Source: Hysterium pulicare CBS 123377 (taxonomy: Eukaryota > Ascomycota > Dothideomycetes > Hysteriales > Hysteriaceae). Taken from it: a stretch of 64,000 bases of DNA. The position numbers and the translations under genes were made by a program. The DNA lies in assembly GCA_000467715.1 (NCBI GenBank), contig AJFK01000037.1, positions 1 through 64,000 of the forward strand, written 5' to 3'. Positions 22,271 through 34,300 of the stretch are shown one piece after another. Under the pieces are notes generated by a model. The model was not told where the DNA came from, ran no database searches, and was given only the letters and a program-made list of their open reading frames with translations. Numbering within the stretch: the first letter of the stretch is position 1; each line of letters opens with the position of its first letter.

Positions 22271-23995
22271 ATGAAACGCCGCCAGGATGGCGAGTTCTCC
22301 GATGAGCGACCTGCCAAGGCAATCAGGATAGCCGCTGTGGACCGGATATCCCGACTGAGTGACGAGCTTCTCCTCCGTATCCTCTCATTTGTTCCAGTTC
22401 CAACATTGATAATCTGCCAAAGGTATGATGCCCTTCCGACTTTCTTCTAGCCATCTATTCATCGTCTTAGAACCTCCCATAAGTTTTATGCGATAGCGGG
22501 AGACTCTCAGCTATGGAAAGCGGCTTACTACAACCGTTTTGTTCGCCCTCGAGCTTCGCGAATACCGGGAATGAAAGAAGCGGCAGCATCCTCCGAACAT
22601 TTATCATATTCCTCGAAAGTATCGAAATGGTTAGATGACGAGAATCTGGTGCGAAGGGGACAGGAAACGAATTGGAAGCGGCAATATAAATTACGGCACA
22701 ACTGGTCTCAAGGGAAATGCGCCGTCAGCGAGATACCAGTGTCGGAGAGGCCTCCTATACCACCACTTCTCGTACGCATGCATGATGGCATAGTATTTAC
22801 AGTCGATTCCGCGGCCGGTCTTCGAGCTTGGTCAGCAAAGAAAGATAGGCGACTGATTGCTGCCATACCACTCAAAGTGTCAAATAGCGGAGAACTACTT
22901 TCGCCGACTTCTTTGGCCATAGATTCACATGGACGTGCCGGAACTGGTCAGCAGGTTGCTGTCGGGTTTGAGGATGGCCGATTTAGTATATATGACTTTC
23001 GGCAAGATGAGCTATGTTTCGTCAAGCTCTACGATCATGCCCCTTCTTCCAATGGTATGCTATCAGGAGTAGCGTATGCATCGCCGTACCTTCTCACGAT
23101 GACCGAGGGCCAGCTTCTATCACTATACACGTTCAATCCAGCGGCAAACTCGAAAGAACCCTCGAAAAGCCTTCATTCACCACAACTTCTTTGCTCCCTA
23201 AGGTCTCATACAGTCTGGCCCCCTTTATCATTGGCTATTCGCACGGCATCAAATAGCGTCACAGCATCCATAGCATACGCGTTACCAACGTATATTTCGG
23301 GTTGGTCAGTTGGCATTCAGGAGATGAGGCTTACTCTAGAGGGTGAACTCATTGAGTCTCGTTTAGCTTCCGCTGCCGATGAAAACTACCATTCTCTTGC
23401 TGGGCAGCCGCCAGTACCGTCTCCCCCAACAAGCTCACCCTCTCCTTCACCTGGACGCTCTCGAATTTCACTAACCGCAAGTGGCGAGATGTATGCCAAA
23501 CCCACATCACTTTCTTATTCCCATCCCTACCTTCTTGTATCTCATCCTGACAATACCCTCACGCTGTTCCTGGTCACTTCTACCTCCTCCTCACTATCCA
23601 TTAGCCCCGGTAAACGCTTATGGGGCCACACCTCGTCTGTTTCGGGAGCTCATGTTGGTGGTAGAGGCAAAGCCGTGTCAGTAAGCTGTCGAGGTGACGA
23701 ACTTCGAGTGTGGGAGCTTGAGGGCGGCATGGCCTCATCTGCGCTTAGGAGACGTCTAGTCACAGGCGAACTCAGCGTTCGAGTGCAGCCAGACAAGGAC
23801 GGCTTTTCTGAAAATTTGGATATGCTATCTAATGCTATATCTCACAGAGGGTCTGGGTTGGGCTTAGCGCTTGAACACAAATTTGATGATCTGTCCGCCA
23901 CTCGAGGTTGGGTGGGGTTTGACGAAGAGAGTGTCATAGTGTTACAAGAAAAGAGTCAAGGTAGTCAAGCTCTAGTTGTGTACGATTTTACATAG
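22271..23995 (+). CDS. F-box protein with a beta-propeller-like C-terminal part
   Basis: Probable substrate adaptor of an SCF ubiquitin ligase. Exons 22271-22422 and 22471-23995 give 559 codons (558 aa). The F-box spans residues ~25-70: ISRLSDELLLRILSFVPVPT, then the intron, then CQRTSHKFYAIAGDSQLWKAAYYNRF, the classic ending with a W-K pair. The rest has weak WD-like strands (VFTVDSAAGLRAWSAKKDRR; GDELRVWELEGG near the end), suggesting a propeller that would hold the substrate. A Pro/Ser stretch (PSPPTSSPSPSPGRS) interrupts it. The substrate is unknown. I do not assign a gene symbol. Confidence 0.82.
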
Positions 23996-24735
23996 TGATC
24001 GAAGGTAGAGACATGTTGGGCATTTGTTCTGCATCAACGCAATCTCAAGGATGGAGAACGCTACGGTTGGCCGATCGCTTGCTTCGTGGAACCCCATTTG
24101 AGTGACGTTACCCCCGTTCTCGCCCATGTGTTTCCCACAAACCCCTCTTGTTCTTCCGCCCGGTGCCACATCGTGCATACCTCGGTGAACGCTAGATACA
24201 GTCAGGTGCCAGCTACGAGATCGGCAAATCGTCATCTGCCTAAACACATCCGCCGGTCTTCAATTACTCCACTATGTAGCAAACAGCAAGACGAGCATTG
24301 AAGCGAGTGTACACAACTCCCTCGTCTGTTTGGTGTTATTTGTCAACGCTTATTGGCATTACCTTGAACGGAAGGTCCAGCACCTGGCAGCCATGTTCCC
24401 GATAAAACATGGTGCGGAACGCGGGAACAAATAACGGCCAACTAGGAAGGTTTAGGCTTAGCGTCCAATCTTAGCGGCCACTGCTGAACAAAACTCAATT
24501 CGCCTTCTCACTTGACCTTCGACAACCTCTCTACTCTCACTCACACGAGCGCTCACTCGTGCGGACATCTACTAACTGAGCTGACAGAGTTTCCTCTTGT
24601 CTCAGAGAATAATTCACTACTCAAAGTACTAAAGGTGCGCTTACTTACCATTGTCGCGCGCCCATTCCGCGCCCAACCTTTGGGACTTTTTTGTTGACAA
24701 GTCGCAGACTCCACGAGCGAAAGATTATCTACAAC
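23996..24735. other. Intergenic spacer before GIS2
   Basis: Holds the 3' end of the F-box gene and the GIS2 promoter and leader. The final ~230 bases are pyrimidine-rich. I see no ORF or RNA gene. Confidence 0.5.
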
Positions 24736-26000
24736 ATGGATTACACCCCGGCTTCTGGAGGTGCTGGAAATCGCGGCGCTTGTTACAACTGTCAGTTTCA
24801 ACATGTTCTCGTCGATTCTCTGCGTCTTCATTCGATCCTTGCTGCCCCCAATGCCACGACTGCACGACACACGGTTACGCATCGTCGTCGCAATTGCAAT
24901 TTCCAATACCCTTCCAAATACGTCATGTGACGTAATCCTCGTTCACTGGCGCTCCTTACTACTCGAACCAGTTTCTTTTACCATGTCCTTCTGATTGTTG
25001 CTGTTCACGCTACTTCTATTGAACAAGTCCTAATGATCTTGAAACAGGCGGATCGGCTGATCACCAAGCTCGCGATTGTCCGACCAAGGGAAATCCAACT
25101 TGTACGTAAAGCTCTGGCTGTATCAAAAAATCTTTCTAAGTTCACGCTAACTGGCAAAGGCTATAACTGCGGTCAGACTGGTAAGCCACGGCCTCGTCTT
25201 CCGATAAATGAGCTCCACTCATACATATTCAGGACATGTCAGCCGCGAATGTAGCGCTCCCCAGGCGGAAAAGACATGCTATCGCTGTTCTCAGGTACAG
25301 CAATTGACTTTCATTTGAGAGAGATCTAGTTAACAATTGGAAGCCCGGCCATCTCAGCCGCGATTGCCCCAAGGAACCTGCCGGTGGTATGGGTCGTGGA
25401 GGGGGCGCTGGCGGAGGTCAGGAGTGCTACAAGGTAGGTTTCACGTCCTCCCTATTCTGTTTGGTACTTACTATTGGAATAGTGCGGGCAACAGGTAAAT
25501 ACCGTGTCAACCATCCATGATTTACATCTCTCATGATATTTTAGGGCCATATCGCGCGCTCTTGCCCTCAGAATGGAGGCTACGGAGGTGGTGGCTACGG
25601 AGGTGGAGGAGGGTATGGTAGAGGTGGATACGGCGGCGGGGGAAGGCAGTCGACGGTGACGTGCTACTCATGCGGTCAGTGAAAGGTATCCTCAAATTAA
25701 CTCTCTGATTCTAACGTGAGCAGGCGGATTTGGCCACCTCTCGAGAGACTGTACCCAGGGTGCTAAATGCTACGGATGGTATGTTCACACACGTACAGAC
25801 ACCTTCTGACAGTAGCTAACTCATGTGCAGCGGTGAAGTTGGCCATTTGAGCCGGTATGCCAAGAAACGCCAAGAAACCAACTTTTTTTGATATAGATCG
25901 CTGATCAGTTGATAGAGATTGCCCGTCCGAGTCTTCGAACGAACGCTTGTGCTACAAGTGTAAGCAACCCGGCCATGTGCAGTCCAGCTGCCCGAATTAA
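24736..26000 (+). CDS. GIS2: CCHC zinc-knuckle nucleic-acid-binding protein (Gis2/Byr3/CNBP)
   Basis: Cytoplasmic single-strand DNA/RNA-binding protein of the CNBP family, linked to translation and mRNA granules. Ten short exons: 24736-24790, 25048-25101, 25160-25180, 25233-25294, 25344-25433, 25483-25494, 25545-25674, 25724-25778, 25831-25854 and 25916-26000; 196 codons (195 aa). Seven perfect CX2CX4HX4C knuckles are present, for example CYNCGQTGHVSREC and CYKCGQQGHIARSC. A Gly/Arg/Tyr-rich (RGG-like) linker separates knuckles 4 and 5, where CNBP has its RGG box. Splicing often falls inside a knuckle, and exons of 12, 21 and 24 bases make this gene easy to mis-predict. The first intron (257 bases) is long. 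Confidence 0.95.
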
Positions 26001-28391
26001 GGAAGTTTCACGACGTTCTACGACGGTCGACCATTTCCCGGACCATAAGCAACCCCCTCGTTTGACATTGGATTCCGGGATCTTTGGCATTTCTTTCTTC
26101 TGTACATGTTCTCATTCGGCGGTTCAGCACCGCTTTTCCAAAAAGGTCACTCAGCATTGGCTTGTTTCTTGACTGGCTGTTACGGCAAGGATATCGGAAC
26201 TCAAAAAGTCTTGAACTAGGAACTTCTGCATTTGGGAAAGGTGGTTCCAGCTACGGCCTCTTACGAGCGAACGAATCACGGTCATGTTGGTTTTTGAGTG
26301 TTAATTTGGCCATACGGCTGCAGGATCAGAGCACAGATTTGCGGATGTATGGTACTTCACGGTGCCGACTCTGGTGTTATGTCCGTACGGGTAATTCAAT
26401 TTCCGTAGGTCAACTGTTACTGCTTGAATGATAATTGCCTCACTGGATCCCAAAACATAAAGTCTCGTCATGCAAGTGTAGCTGCAGGTTGGGGCAGGCA
26501 ATGCAAGAGAGATTGTCGCCATATTTTCATCCAATTCGTCCGCCTTACCAGTGCGTGCTCCCATGGACTCGTTTATGCACCCTCACCGCTGGAATAGCCG
26601 CAAGCAATTATGCTAACTCACGTCGTATCAATCAATTCTGGGCTAAGTACCTTCCGTCGCCTAAATAGAAGATAAGGTACGTACTCCGTCGCGTCCGTAT
26701 CTTGAAATACATGTTGGGTACAATTACTCCGTGGGCGCATGGCGCCATACTACAATATGTTCTAGAAGCCTGCCATTCCCACCTACCACGGAACCACCCA
26801 TAAGCCACTTAACTTGTCACAGGCTGTCACAGGCTGTCAAAACTGTCAAACCCCCGCGCCGATCTCGGGCTGGCCAGGTACAGCCATTTTCTTCCCGAAG
26901 TCTATGCGAAACGCCCAAGGCAATCCTCCGCTGAACGCCCCATTCCCTTCGGCAAGTATGCGGCGAGCGTGTGGGGCAGGATGAATTGATGGATTATGCG
27001 GGTGTCACAAGTCTATGATGTAGGTGGCGCAAACAAGACTTTTTAGCGTTGCAGGGGTGGATGTGGGTTCGGCTGGGGAACGAATTAAGTGGGTGATTAG
27101 TCAGGGCCTTGCTAAGATCTGATCAGAATAACTTCCACTCTATCGTTCAAGAACATACATGCTCTAACGACTTGAGAAAATACATTTGAAATGTTTCGAT
27201 GTCTCCTAGGAAACTCCGAGTCGCTGAAGACTGGCTCAAACGAGTCAACCTCCCCAGTTCAATTTATCTATCTCCTCCCTTCATGCATTCCACGCAGTCT
27301 GATGAGCGATTTTCTCAGCCTTTTCCGCCGAAGTATCATCATGTTCATGCCAAACACAAGGGTTGAGATCTTTGTAGAATGGATCGAGTCTTGTACTATG
27401 GAGATTTCCCGCCCTCTACCGCGCGACATGCTGAGCGATCCTTAGCCACTTCACAAGCACTGTTTTTGGCAACGAAGGGAGCAGCGTTTGATCTTCGTCG
27501 CTCAACTTCTCTGGGTCGTCGGAAAGTGCGAACTGGTAGAAGAAGAAAATTGTCAAGGGAGACTTCTCTGATAGATGGTTAGCTGGTTGTTTGATGTGGT
27601 ACATCTGGACGCTGTATCTTGCAATTGCCCCAGCTTGTACATGATGCTACGACGCAATTCGGGATATCGTACTTTTGTGCGAAGTTTTAAACGTCGATGA
27701 GCTCGTCCAGAAGAGAAGGCCAGCGAGGAATCCTAAAGTTCTTCTCGTGCCTAACTGTACCAACGCATCCGCATAGGGCTTGCTGTTATCGCCGATGATG
27801 TTTTAGACAAGTACCGCCGTCTGTTTTTCAGTGGGGTGATATCCGCAAGAGCCTAGGCAAGGCTGGATTCAATATGGTTCTCTGGAGATGAAGTAGTGAA
27901 ATGTTTCTCCGGGTTTAGGTGATAAGCCTTAGATAGCTTTATATAGTCTAGCAAAAATAAATATGAAGGATTGAATCGTCTTTCGAAACTCAGCATCATT
28001 TTCTAGTGCATATAGACGTAGATGTGAATTGCTATGCTTGGGGAAAGAGCTTCCCTGAAATATTTTAGATCACAGTGCTATTCACAACATGGAATGTCAT
28101 ACTCACTCTGATATTCCTCGCTATATCTATTATCACCACCCAAAGTGAACTGCCCAGGTAAGGTACACAATCACGTGTCGGTGCCAAGGCAAATGGGATC
28201 TCCACTTTGTATTCTAAGCTAATCCGTTTGTGGCGTCACCAAAACATACACCAACATCCCGACTCGACGCACCCATATCAACAACAAAACAGCAAGCCTC
28301 GCAATCCTACCACTTTGCATCCCAACGCGCAATCGACGCGTGAATTCCGACACAATTGCATTCCTCGACCGCCGCTAACTTACACGTAGCA
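26001..28391. other. Intergenic spacer, 2.4 kb
   Basis: No gene found between GIS2 and MIF2. There is a short direct repeat (TCACAGGCTG twice near 26818) and a small AT-rich patch near 27930-27975. ORFs present are short, overlapping and without family features. Confidence 0.45.
28336..28341. promoter_or_regulatory. ACGCGT (MCB-type) site upstream of MIF2
   Basis: ACGCGT lies 51 bases before the MIF2 start codon. It is the third perfect ACGCGT found upstream of a replication or segregation gene in this window, after those near RFC4 and RNH201. Confidence 0.45.
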
Positions 28392-31311
28392 ATGGCGCCA
28401 GCCATGACGCCCGGGCGCAAAAAGCGCGAGAACAATTATTTCGACGTTGGGGTGCAGGGGAGGTAAGAAATATATCAAGATAGCCGCCACTGCATTTAAA
28501 TCAATGCTTATAATGTAAATTAGGAAAACTGGCGTCACAATCCCGGACAAGGGCCTTCGCGACGAGTATGGAATGGAGCCGCTGGATGGTATCTTCTCGT
28601 CTCCAGAGAAGTCCTCTCCTGTCAAACGCAGCAGCAGTCGAAAGACAGTAACATCATCGGAGTCAATGGATATGCAAGAAAGTACGTGAAAGGGGAACAG
28701 TGACGCGCCAGATAATCTCTAAAGTTCCGTCACATCGAGACTGTTACTAATTCTCTATCTACAGGCTCTATCCCCGAACCCACCGAAACCATACCTGCGT
28801 CCCAGCTTCTTCGCAATAGTAGAACAATGTTACCTCCTCCTATAGCGCGTTCCCCTATCAAAACAGCCTTGGGATCTTCTCCGCGGCGCCAATCTTCTGC
28901 AGCCCCGAAATCACGACCTCGAACATCAACCACCTCCCCAGATCGCGCCGGATCGTATCCAGCAGTGAGTCGGCGACTAGATTTCTCAGTAACGGAAGAA
29001 GACTCTAGCATCGCCCAGGAGACTCCACTTACTATCAATGGTTCAGGACCTCGCCGTGGGAAGAATCGCAAAAGTATTTTTGATCTACCACAATCACCAA
29101 TCCGTGGCCAGACGATAGATGAGGATACCATATTGGAGGAGGAAACACTGCCAAATGGTTATTCTGAAATGCAGGTCAATGGAGTAGAGGACAGTTATGT
29201 TGCAGGCGTCGGCGATATGTCTGGAGATGATGTGAATGGAGACGACACAGGCATTGGAGCAGTTAACGAAGAATCTGTCATATCTGAAGCACCAGTAAAA
29301 CCCGCGAAAAGAGGCAGGAAGCGTAAGAGCGATGCCATTGAAAGTTCACAAATTGAGGACGAACGATCTTCAGCCAAAGTGAGCAAGGGGACGCGCGGAG
29401 GTGCCAGAGCTGCTGCAGGCCGCCCAACAAGGTCGAGCTTAAACTCCTCCTCGACATCGCAAGTGTCATCGAAAACGCGAAGTAAACCTGGTCCAAAGCC
29501 TAAAGCTAAGAAGCCGCCGCGCGCAGCCGAAGTCGAGGAAAGTGTCCTCGAGGAAGACCCAGTCGAGGACATGGAACAGTCTCCTGAGGAAGCGATTTCT
29601 GCTCCAGCTAAGCCAAAAGGAAAGCGAGCTGGAAACAAAACCAAGCTTCAGGTACACAAGGACCAATCATCCACGCAGGAAGACGAAGGCCGATTTAAGA
29701 AACCCCAGAAGATCACGAAACCGAATGCCAAGAAACAAGTACCTACTCAACGCGATCCAAACTCCCAGATTCGTGCAAGTTCGGAAGAAATAGTCGTTGA
29801 CGCCACGGGCAAGCCAATCTCATCCAAAGACTTCGGCGACACTGCATCAGTGCATACTACCGCCTCCGTTAGGGATCGAGGGAGAAGTCTCTCCATACTC
29901 AGGCAAATGCAACCCGAGCATGATCCAGGCGTCCTCACGACGCGTACTGGGAGGAGACGTCTTCCACCTGTAAATTGGTGGCAGAATGAAAGAGCCGAAT
30001 ACGACCACAACTTGAATCTGACATCAGTAATTAGGGCAGAAGAGGTGGAACAACCGAAGCAGGTCGGGAAGGGAAGAAAACGCAAGCAAAAGATGGAAGT
30101 CATTGAGGAAGAGGAAGAGGAGCTCGAGGAGTGGGAGAAGGGTGATGTCGGCACTCTACTTGGAACGGTTGCAGGTTGGGATCGCGAAACTGGTATAGTC
30201 ACTGAAGAAGAAGAGGAGATCGGTAAGTCGTTTCTACAATTCTTTTGTAACATTTCATTGACACGGAGTTAAGAAATTGCTTGGTCGGCTATGGGAATCG
30301 TGCCTCGAGACGTCCCAGGCGCCAAATTCCAATATTCCAAAATCGTCGCCGTCAATGACTTCTTCGGCGCCGGAGTCGTTGATTTACCAGTCGGGGGACA
30401 AAAGCGGGCGAAGAATGCGAGAAGAATGCAAATGGTGTTCTTCGTTGCATCAGGCGTTGTAGAAGTTGAAGTCGGTGATTCAATATTCACAATTCACAAA
30501 GGAGGCGTTTGGCAGGTGCCAAGAGGTCAGTACTCTGTTTCTCGATTCCTCTCCTATTCGGTGCATTTCCTTCTTTCGGTCACGTTATCTTTTCTCCTTC
30601 TCCGCACAACAGCCTTACCGCAAAATGCACCTAGTCCCAAAAGCACACAAGTCGGTGAGGAGCTGCACGCTCCGCACTGTGCCGCACAATCTCTTTTCGC
30701 AGCAGTTGGCGCCGTTTGTACGACGGGCGTCACTTTATGCTTATCCCTTGGTTCGACAAGGCTCCGGATTGAGGTCTTGCTACGTTACACGGCTTGGCTT
30801 GTGTTCGTCGGCCGTGTCGTTGTCGTCTGGGGGCTAGCGAGCATGCGAAGCGCAGTGCATCAGTTGTGGTGTTTTCGCCCCAACCCTGCGCACGCGTGGC
30901 TGCTTTTCCTACTACTGCTGTGCAACCGTCGCTTGCATAGGCGCACTTTCTCACGTCAATTCTGTCCTTCTGGTCGCCGTTCATCGTTCGCCTGCCGTTT
31001 GCGCCTCGTGTACTCCACCACATGCATCCTAAATCGCTGCATCTTTGTTCCGTCTCCGTAACACTATCACTCATTCGCTTTCCGTGGCGCATGCATACAA
31101 TCCTACTGTTTTCCGGACCCTTGCTCTGTTCATTTCCTTATCCTCGCTGCATGCATTAGGCGTCCCAAGTTACACTAGAAGGATTCTTGGCTAACATCCC
31201 GAACCATGGTTCGTTATAGGCAACTTCTACTCCATCGATAATAAGGCGCAGACGACGAGCAGGATTTTCTTCGCGCAGGCATGCGAGAGCTTCGTTCATG
31301 TGGCAGAGTGA
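28392..31311 (+). CDS. MIF2: Inner-kinetochore protein Mif2 / CENP-C
   Basis: Binds the CENP-A nucleosome and recruits the Mis12/MIND complex. Exons 28392-28462, 28524-28681, 28765-30222, 30274-30525 and 31220-31311 give 677 codons (676 aa). The N-terminus (TPGRKKRENNYFDVGVQGRK) is the conserved Mif2 N-terminal block. The CENP-C signature RRRLPPVNWWQNE is at residues 473-485, followed by acidic and basic runs. The C-terminus is the dimerising cupin (GAKFQYSKIVAVNDFF ... GGVWQVPRGNFYSIDN). The last intron is 694 bases (30526-31219), over ten times the local norm. It is needed because the cupin's final strands (NFYSIDNKAQTTSRIFFAQ) are found only after it. An ORF runs into that intron and should not be taken as the C-terminus. 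Confidence 0.93.
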
Positions 31312-34300
31312 GTAATGGATTGAGGATCCCGTTAGCGTGTCGCTTGGTCGGGTGGCGGTGAGGAATCGGATCTGGCGGTGGACAACGACGATGACGACGC
31401 TTTTGAATTATGGTCGACTATGGAGCATGGAGTTTTTTCGTGGGCGTCTTCTTGGACATGGGATGATGGGATGGATGGATGGGTGGGCAGGATGGCGCTA
31501 CTTGTGTGTCGATCCAACTAGCGGCTTTTTTACTCGATGTGCGCGAATACTATTGTAGTTCCTTTCTCTCTTCTACTGGCTCTCCCTGTCCGCCTTTTCT
31601 TGCTCCTCGCCGAAAATCATGGCCATGACATCAATGAGACCTGTTTCCAACAATTCGAACTCGAATCCTTTTTGCCAACACATCCCCTTTCCACACCGAC
31701 ATTTCGATTCGCGACTTCGCCTCTTACCTCAGAACCCTATCTCGGATCTCTCCGTCTCGACCCGTCCCGCCTTCCCGGAACCTATTCTTGGGACGTAAAC
31801 CCTAGATCCTTGCCGTCGTTGTAATGTGTGTGTCTTGGCATCCAAATCTTGCTCTTGACTTGTACTTTGAATTTGAGTCACCGACGGTCTGGTGCATCAT
31901 CTCGTCGAGCACAAGGTAAACGGCTCCCCGCAGAATCTAATCCAGACTGAGTTTCGGTTCCGAAACATGGGTCTGGACATCGCGCTACATGCTCCTACAG
32001 TACTGCGCGTGTCGTGAACGGGTGAAAATACTATTCGAAACGAAAGCATGACACAGCATCACGTCTAGCATGTTCAGACGACGATAGAATTCGCCGAGGA
32101 ACATGGGTTCGCGGGGATTCTCGCTCGGCGCTCGCTCATACTGACGTCCGTTCTCGTGCTACGCTTTTGTGCTACAGGTTGCGGGACCCGGTTTGTACGA
32201 CCTGACACAGGACTTTGTTGGGCTGGGGATCCTTCGCTTGAGGAAGTCGAACCGAACCTATCACTATGATCATGCTGTGTCTTTCACCCTAAGGTAGACA
32301 TACAGAAGAGGTCTTTGCACGTAATTACACCTCAGATCTCTTCCTCTTTCCTTCCTCTCAGTCATCGTCTTAGTCGTCTCTCCGGCCTCTTACCCACTCC
32401 AACCCCCCCTGTACCCTGACAAAACTGCGCGCATGTGCAGCGCAGCGCAGTGCATATCGTGTAACGTGTAGTCGACGCTAAGCTTTCCAAACCGATTCCG
32501 CACTTCCCCGCTGTTGTAAGACGTCTGGTGTTGTGTTCGTGATACCAGAGACGCCGTACGCCTTCCGCGTTGTTGGGGCTTTGGGCTTTTGTGTTCATGG
32601 CGGTTGTTGGTGGCGGGTTTTGTGTTACCTTGGGGTGGGGATGCATTTTATTGGCGGGCTAGGCGGTTGCGAGTATTTCAGATATGAGAGGGGAGGAGGA
32701 GGAAGGGATAGGCTGGTGACGGGAGGTGAGTGGGCTGCTGCTCTGTACTCTGTTGTCGTGCGTGTAGGCTTGGAGGCTATGCAGGGGATTAGTCCTGACG
32801 TTACGATATCGTGGAGTCTGGAGTATAGTCAACCATGTATCGTCTTCTGTACTTTTTGAGTCTTGCGAGGAGCCTAAATGGCCATCAATTGGGTTTGTAG
32901 CAATGGTACATATTTGGCTATGCGCTTGGTGTGAGAAGAAATTGTGTCCCATGTTTTCTCCATCAGAGTGATTTGAGAGAAGTGGATCCAGATATAACTG
33001 AATTTGATTTAATCGAACTACCAAAAGATGCTGCAGTCGACTGCCTTTTCGAGGTGTTGAGCAGTGTAGAATGAATTCCCCTGTGGTTTGGTTCTGTTAA
33101 GATGTCAGTGTGAGTCCTGACGCTTTTTCTTGATTTTGCGTGACTCACCTCAATCTAGTTCATCCAGAACTATATTCTTCATGGTTGGGAGAACAACTTG
33201 CCTTCTTTTGATCTTCCATTTCCCAAGGAGAAGACGATTGATTTCATCCAGTCAGCGAAAAGTCAACGCCCAAGAGGTTTCGCACCCTTCCATAGCTTCG
33301 TATCCCTCTGAGAGATGATGAAGCCATCGAAAGAGTTCAAAGCTCCTAACCACCTCTTCTGTAACGGTATTACCCTTCCCACAAACACCTTGATTCAGTC
33401 CCACGAATCGCGATCCGCTCTTCCCTCTCCTTAACCCACCTCATACACACAACCCTCCCAAGCCCCCCAAAACTCAATTCAAAAGCCCCAGCATCCTAAC
33501 CACCTCTCTTATCGCCATTCACGGAGTCGCCGTCGTTGAGAACAGGCTTTCCCATCACTTTTGAAGAAGAAAAAAAAACGAGTCAGCCACTCTAAGCGTT
33601 TTACACTCCTGAGTCAGTTTAGACCGTTAGTGACTCTACACGAGCCAAGTTGGGCGAACCCATCAACCTCATCAGAGCCCAACCTGCACCGAACAGGTAC
33701 CGAACGTATCAGTTTTACAGTCTACGCGCCGCGTGGAACTCGGAGTCGATTGCCGAAAGTCATGGTGGCACTATGTTTTATTCTCCGGTCTCGTATGGGG
33801 TGCGTAGGTTGCAGGACAATTTGCAGGCAGCCAGGAGGGATTGTTGGGTTTGGTGGGCATTTTGGGATTTGGAATCGGGTTCTGTTTTTTTTTTGTGGAG
33901 TTGGTTGAACTTGTGGGGCTCCCCCCTTCCTACTCCTTTTTTTCTGGGAAATGTGGGTTGGGGCACTTGGTAGACATTGGCTGAAAGGAAGCATGAAGGA
34001 AACGCTTCGTGATTCCAAATAAGCAATTCTTTGGAGTTGGATTTCGGAGGATTGTACGTCGCCTGGCTGTGTTTCAGTGCGTTTCGTCCCACCCGTTCAG
34101 CAGAGAAATGTGGAATAGACGGGGCGGATGGATTGTGGATCACAGGATGTGGATTGTGTGTGGAATCCGCTTTGGAAGGATTCTCATCACATATTAGCCT
34201 TCCTAAACAGGATAAAATCCCAAATACAGTATACAGTAGTTCATCTAAAACATGCCGTCAATAGCCGATGCCATCCCATCGCTCACATGAAAAACGCAAA

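Noticed and set aside
30291-31061. 256-codon ORF running from the MIF2 cupin into the following sequence
   Set aside because: Only the first part is MIF2 exon; after the GTCAGT donor the text is low-quality and the true cupin end lies after 31219.
31537-31824. 95-codon ORF with a hydrophobic start, considered as a secreted peptide
   Set aside because: The hydrophobic stretch is not followed by a credible mature protein, and the region is pyrimidine-rich low-complexity DNA.
33650-34143. Overlapping ORFs of 107 and 121 codons on opposite strands
   Set aside because: No motif, no intron context, and both strands are equally open, as expected by chance.
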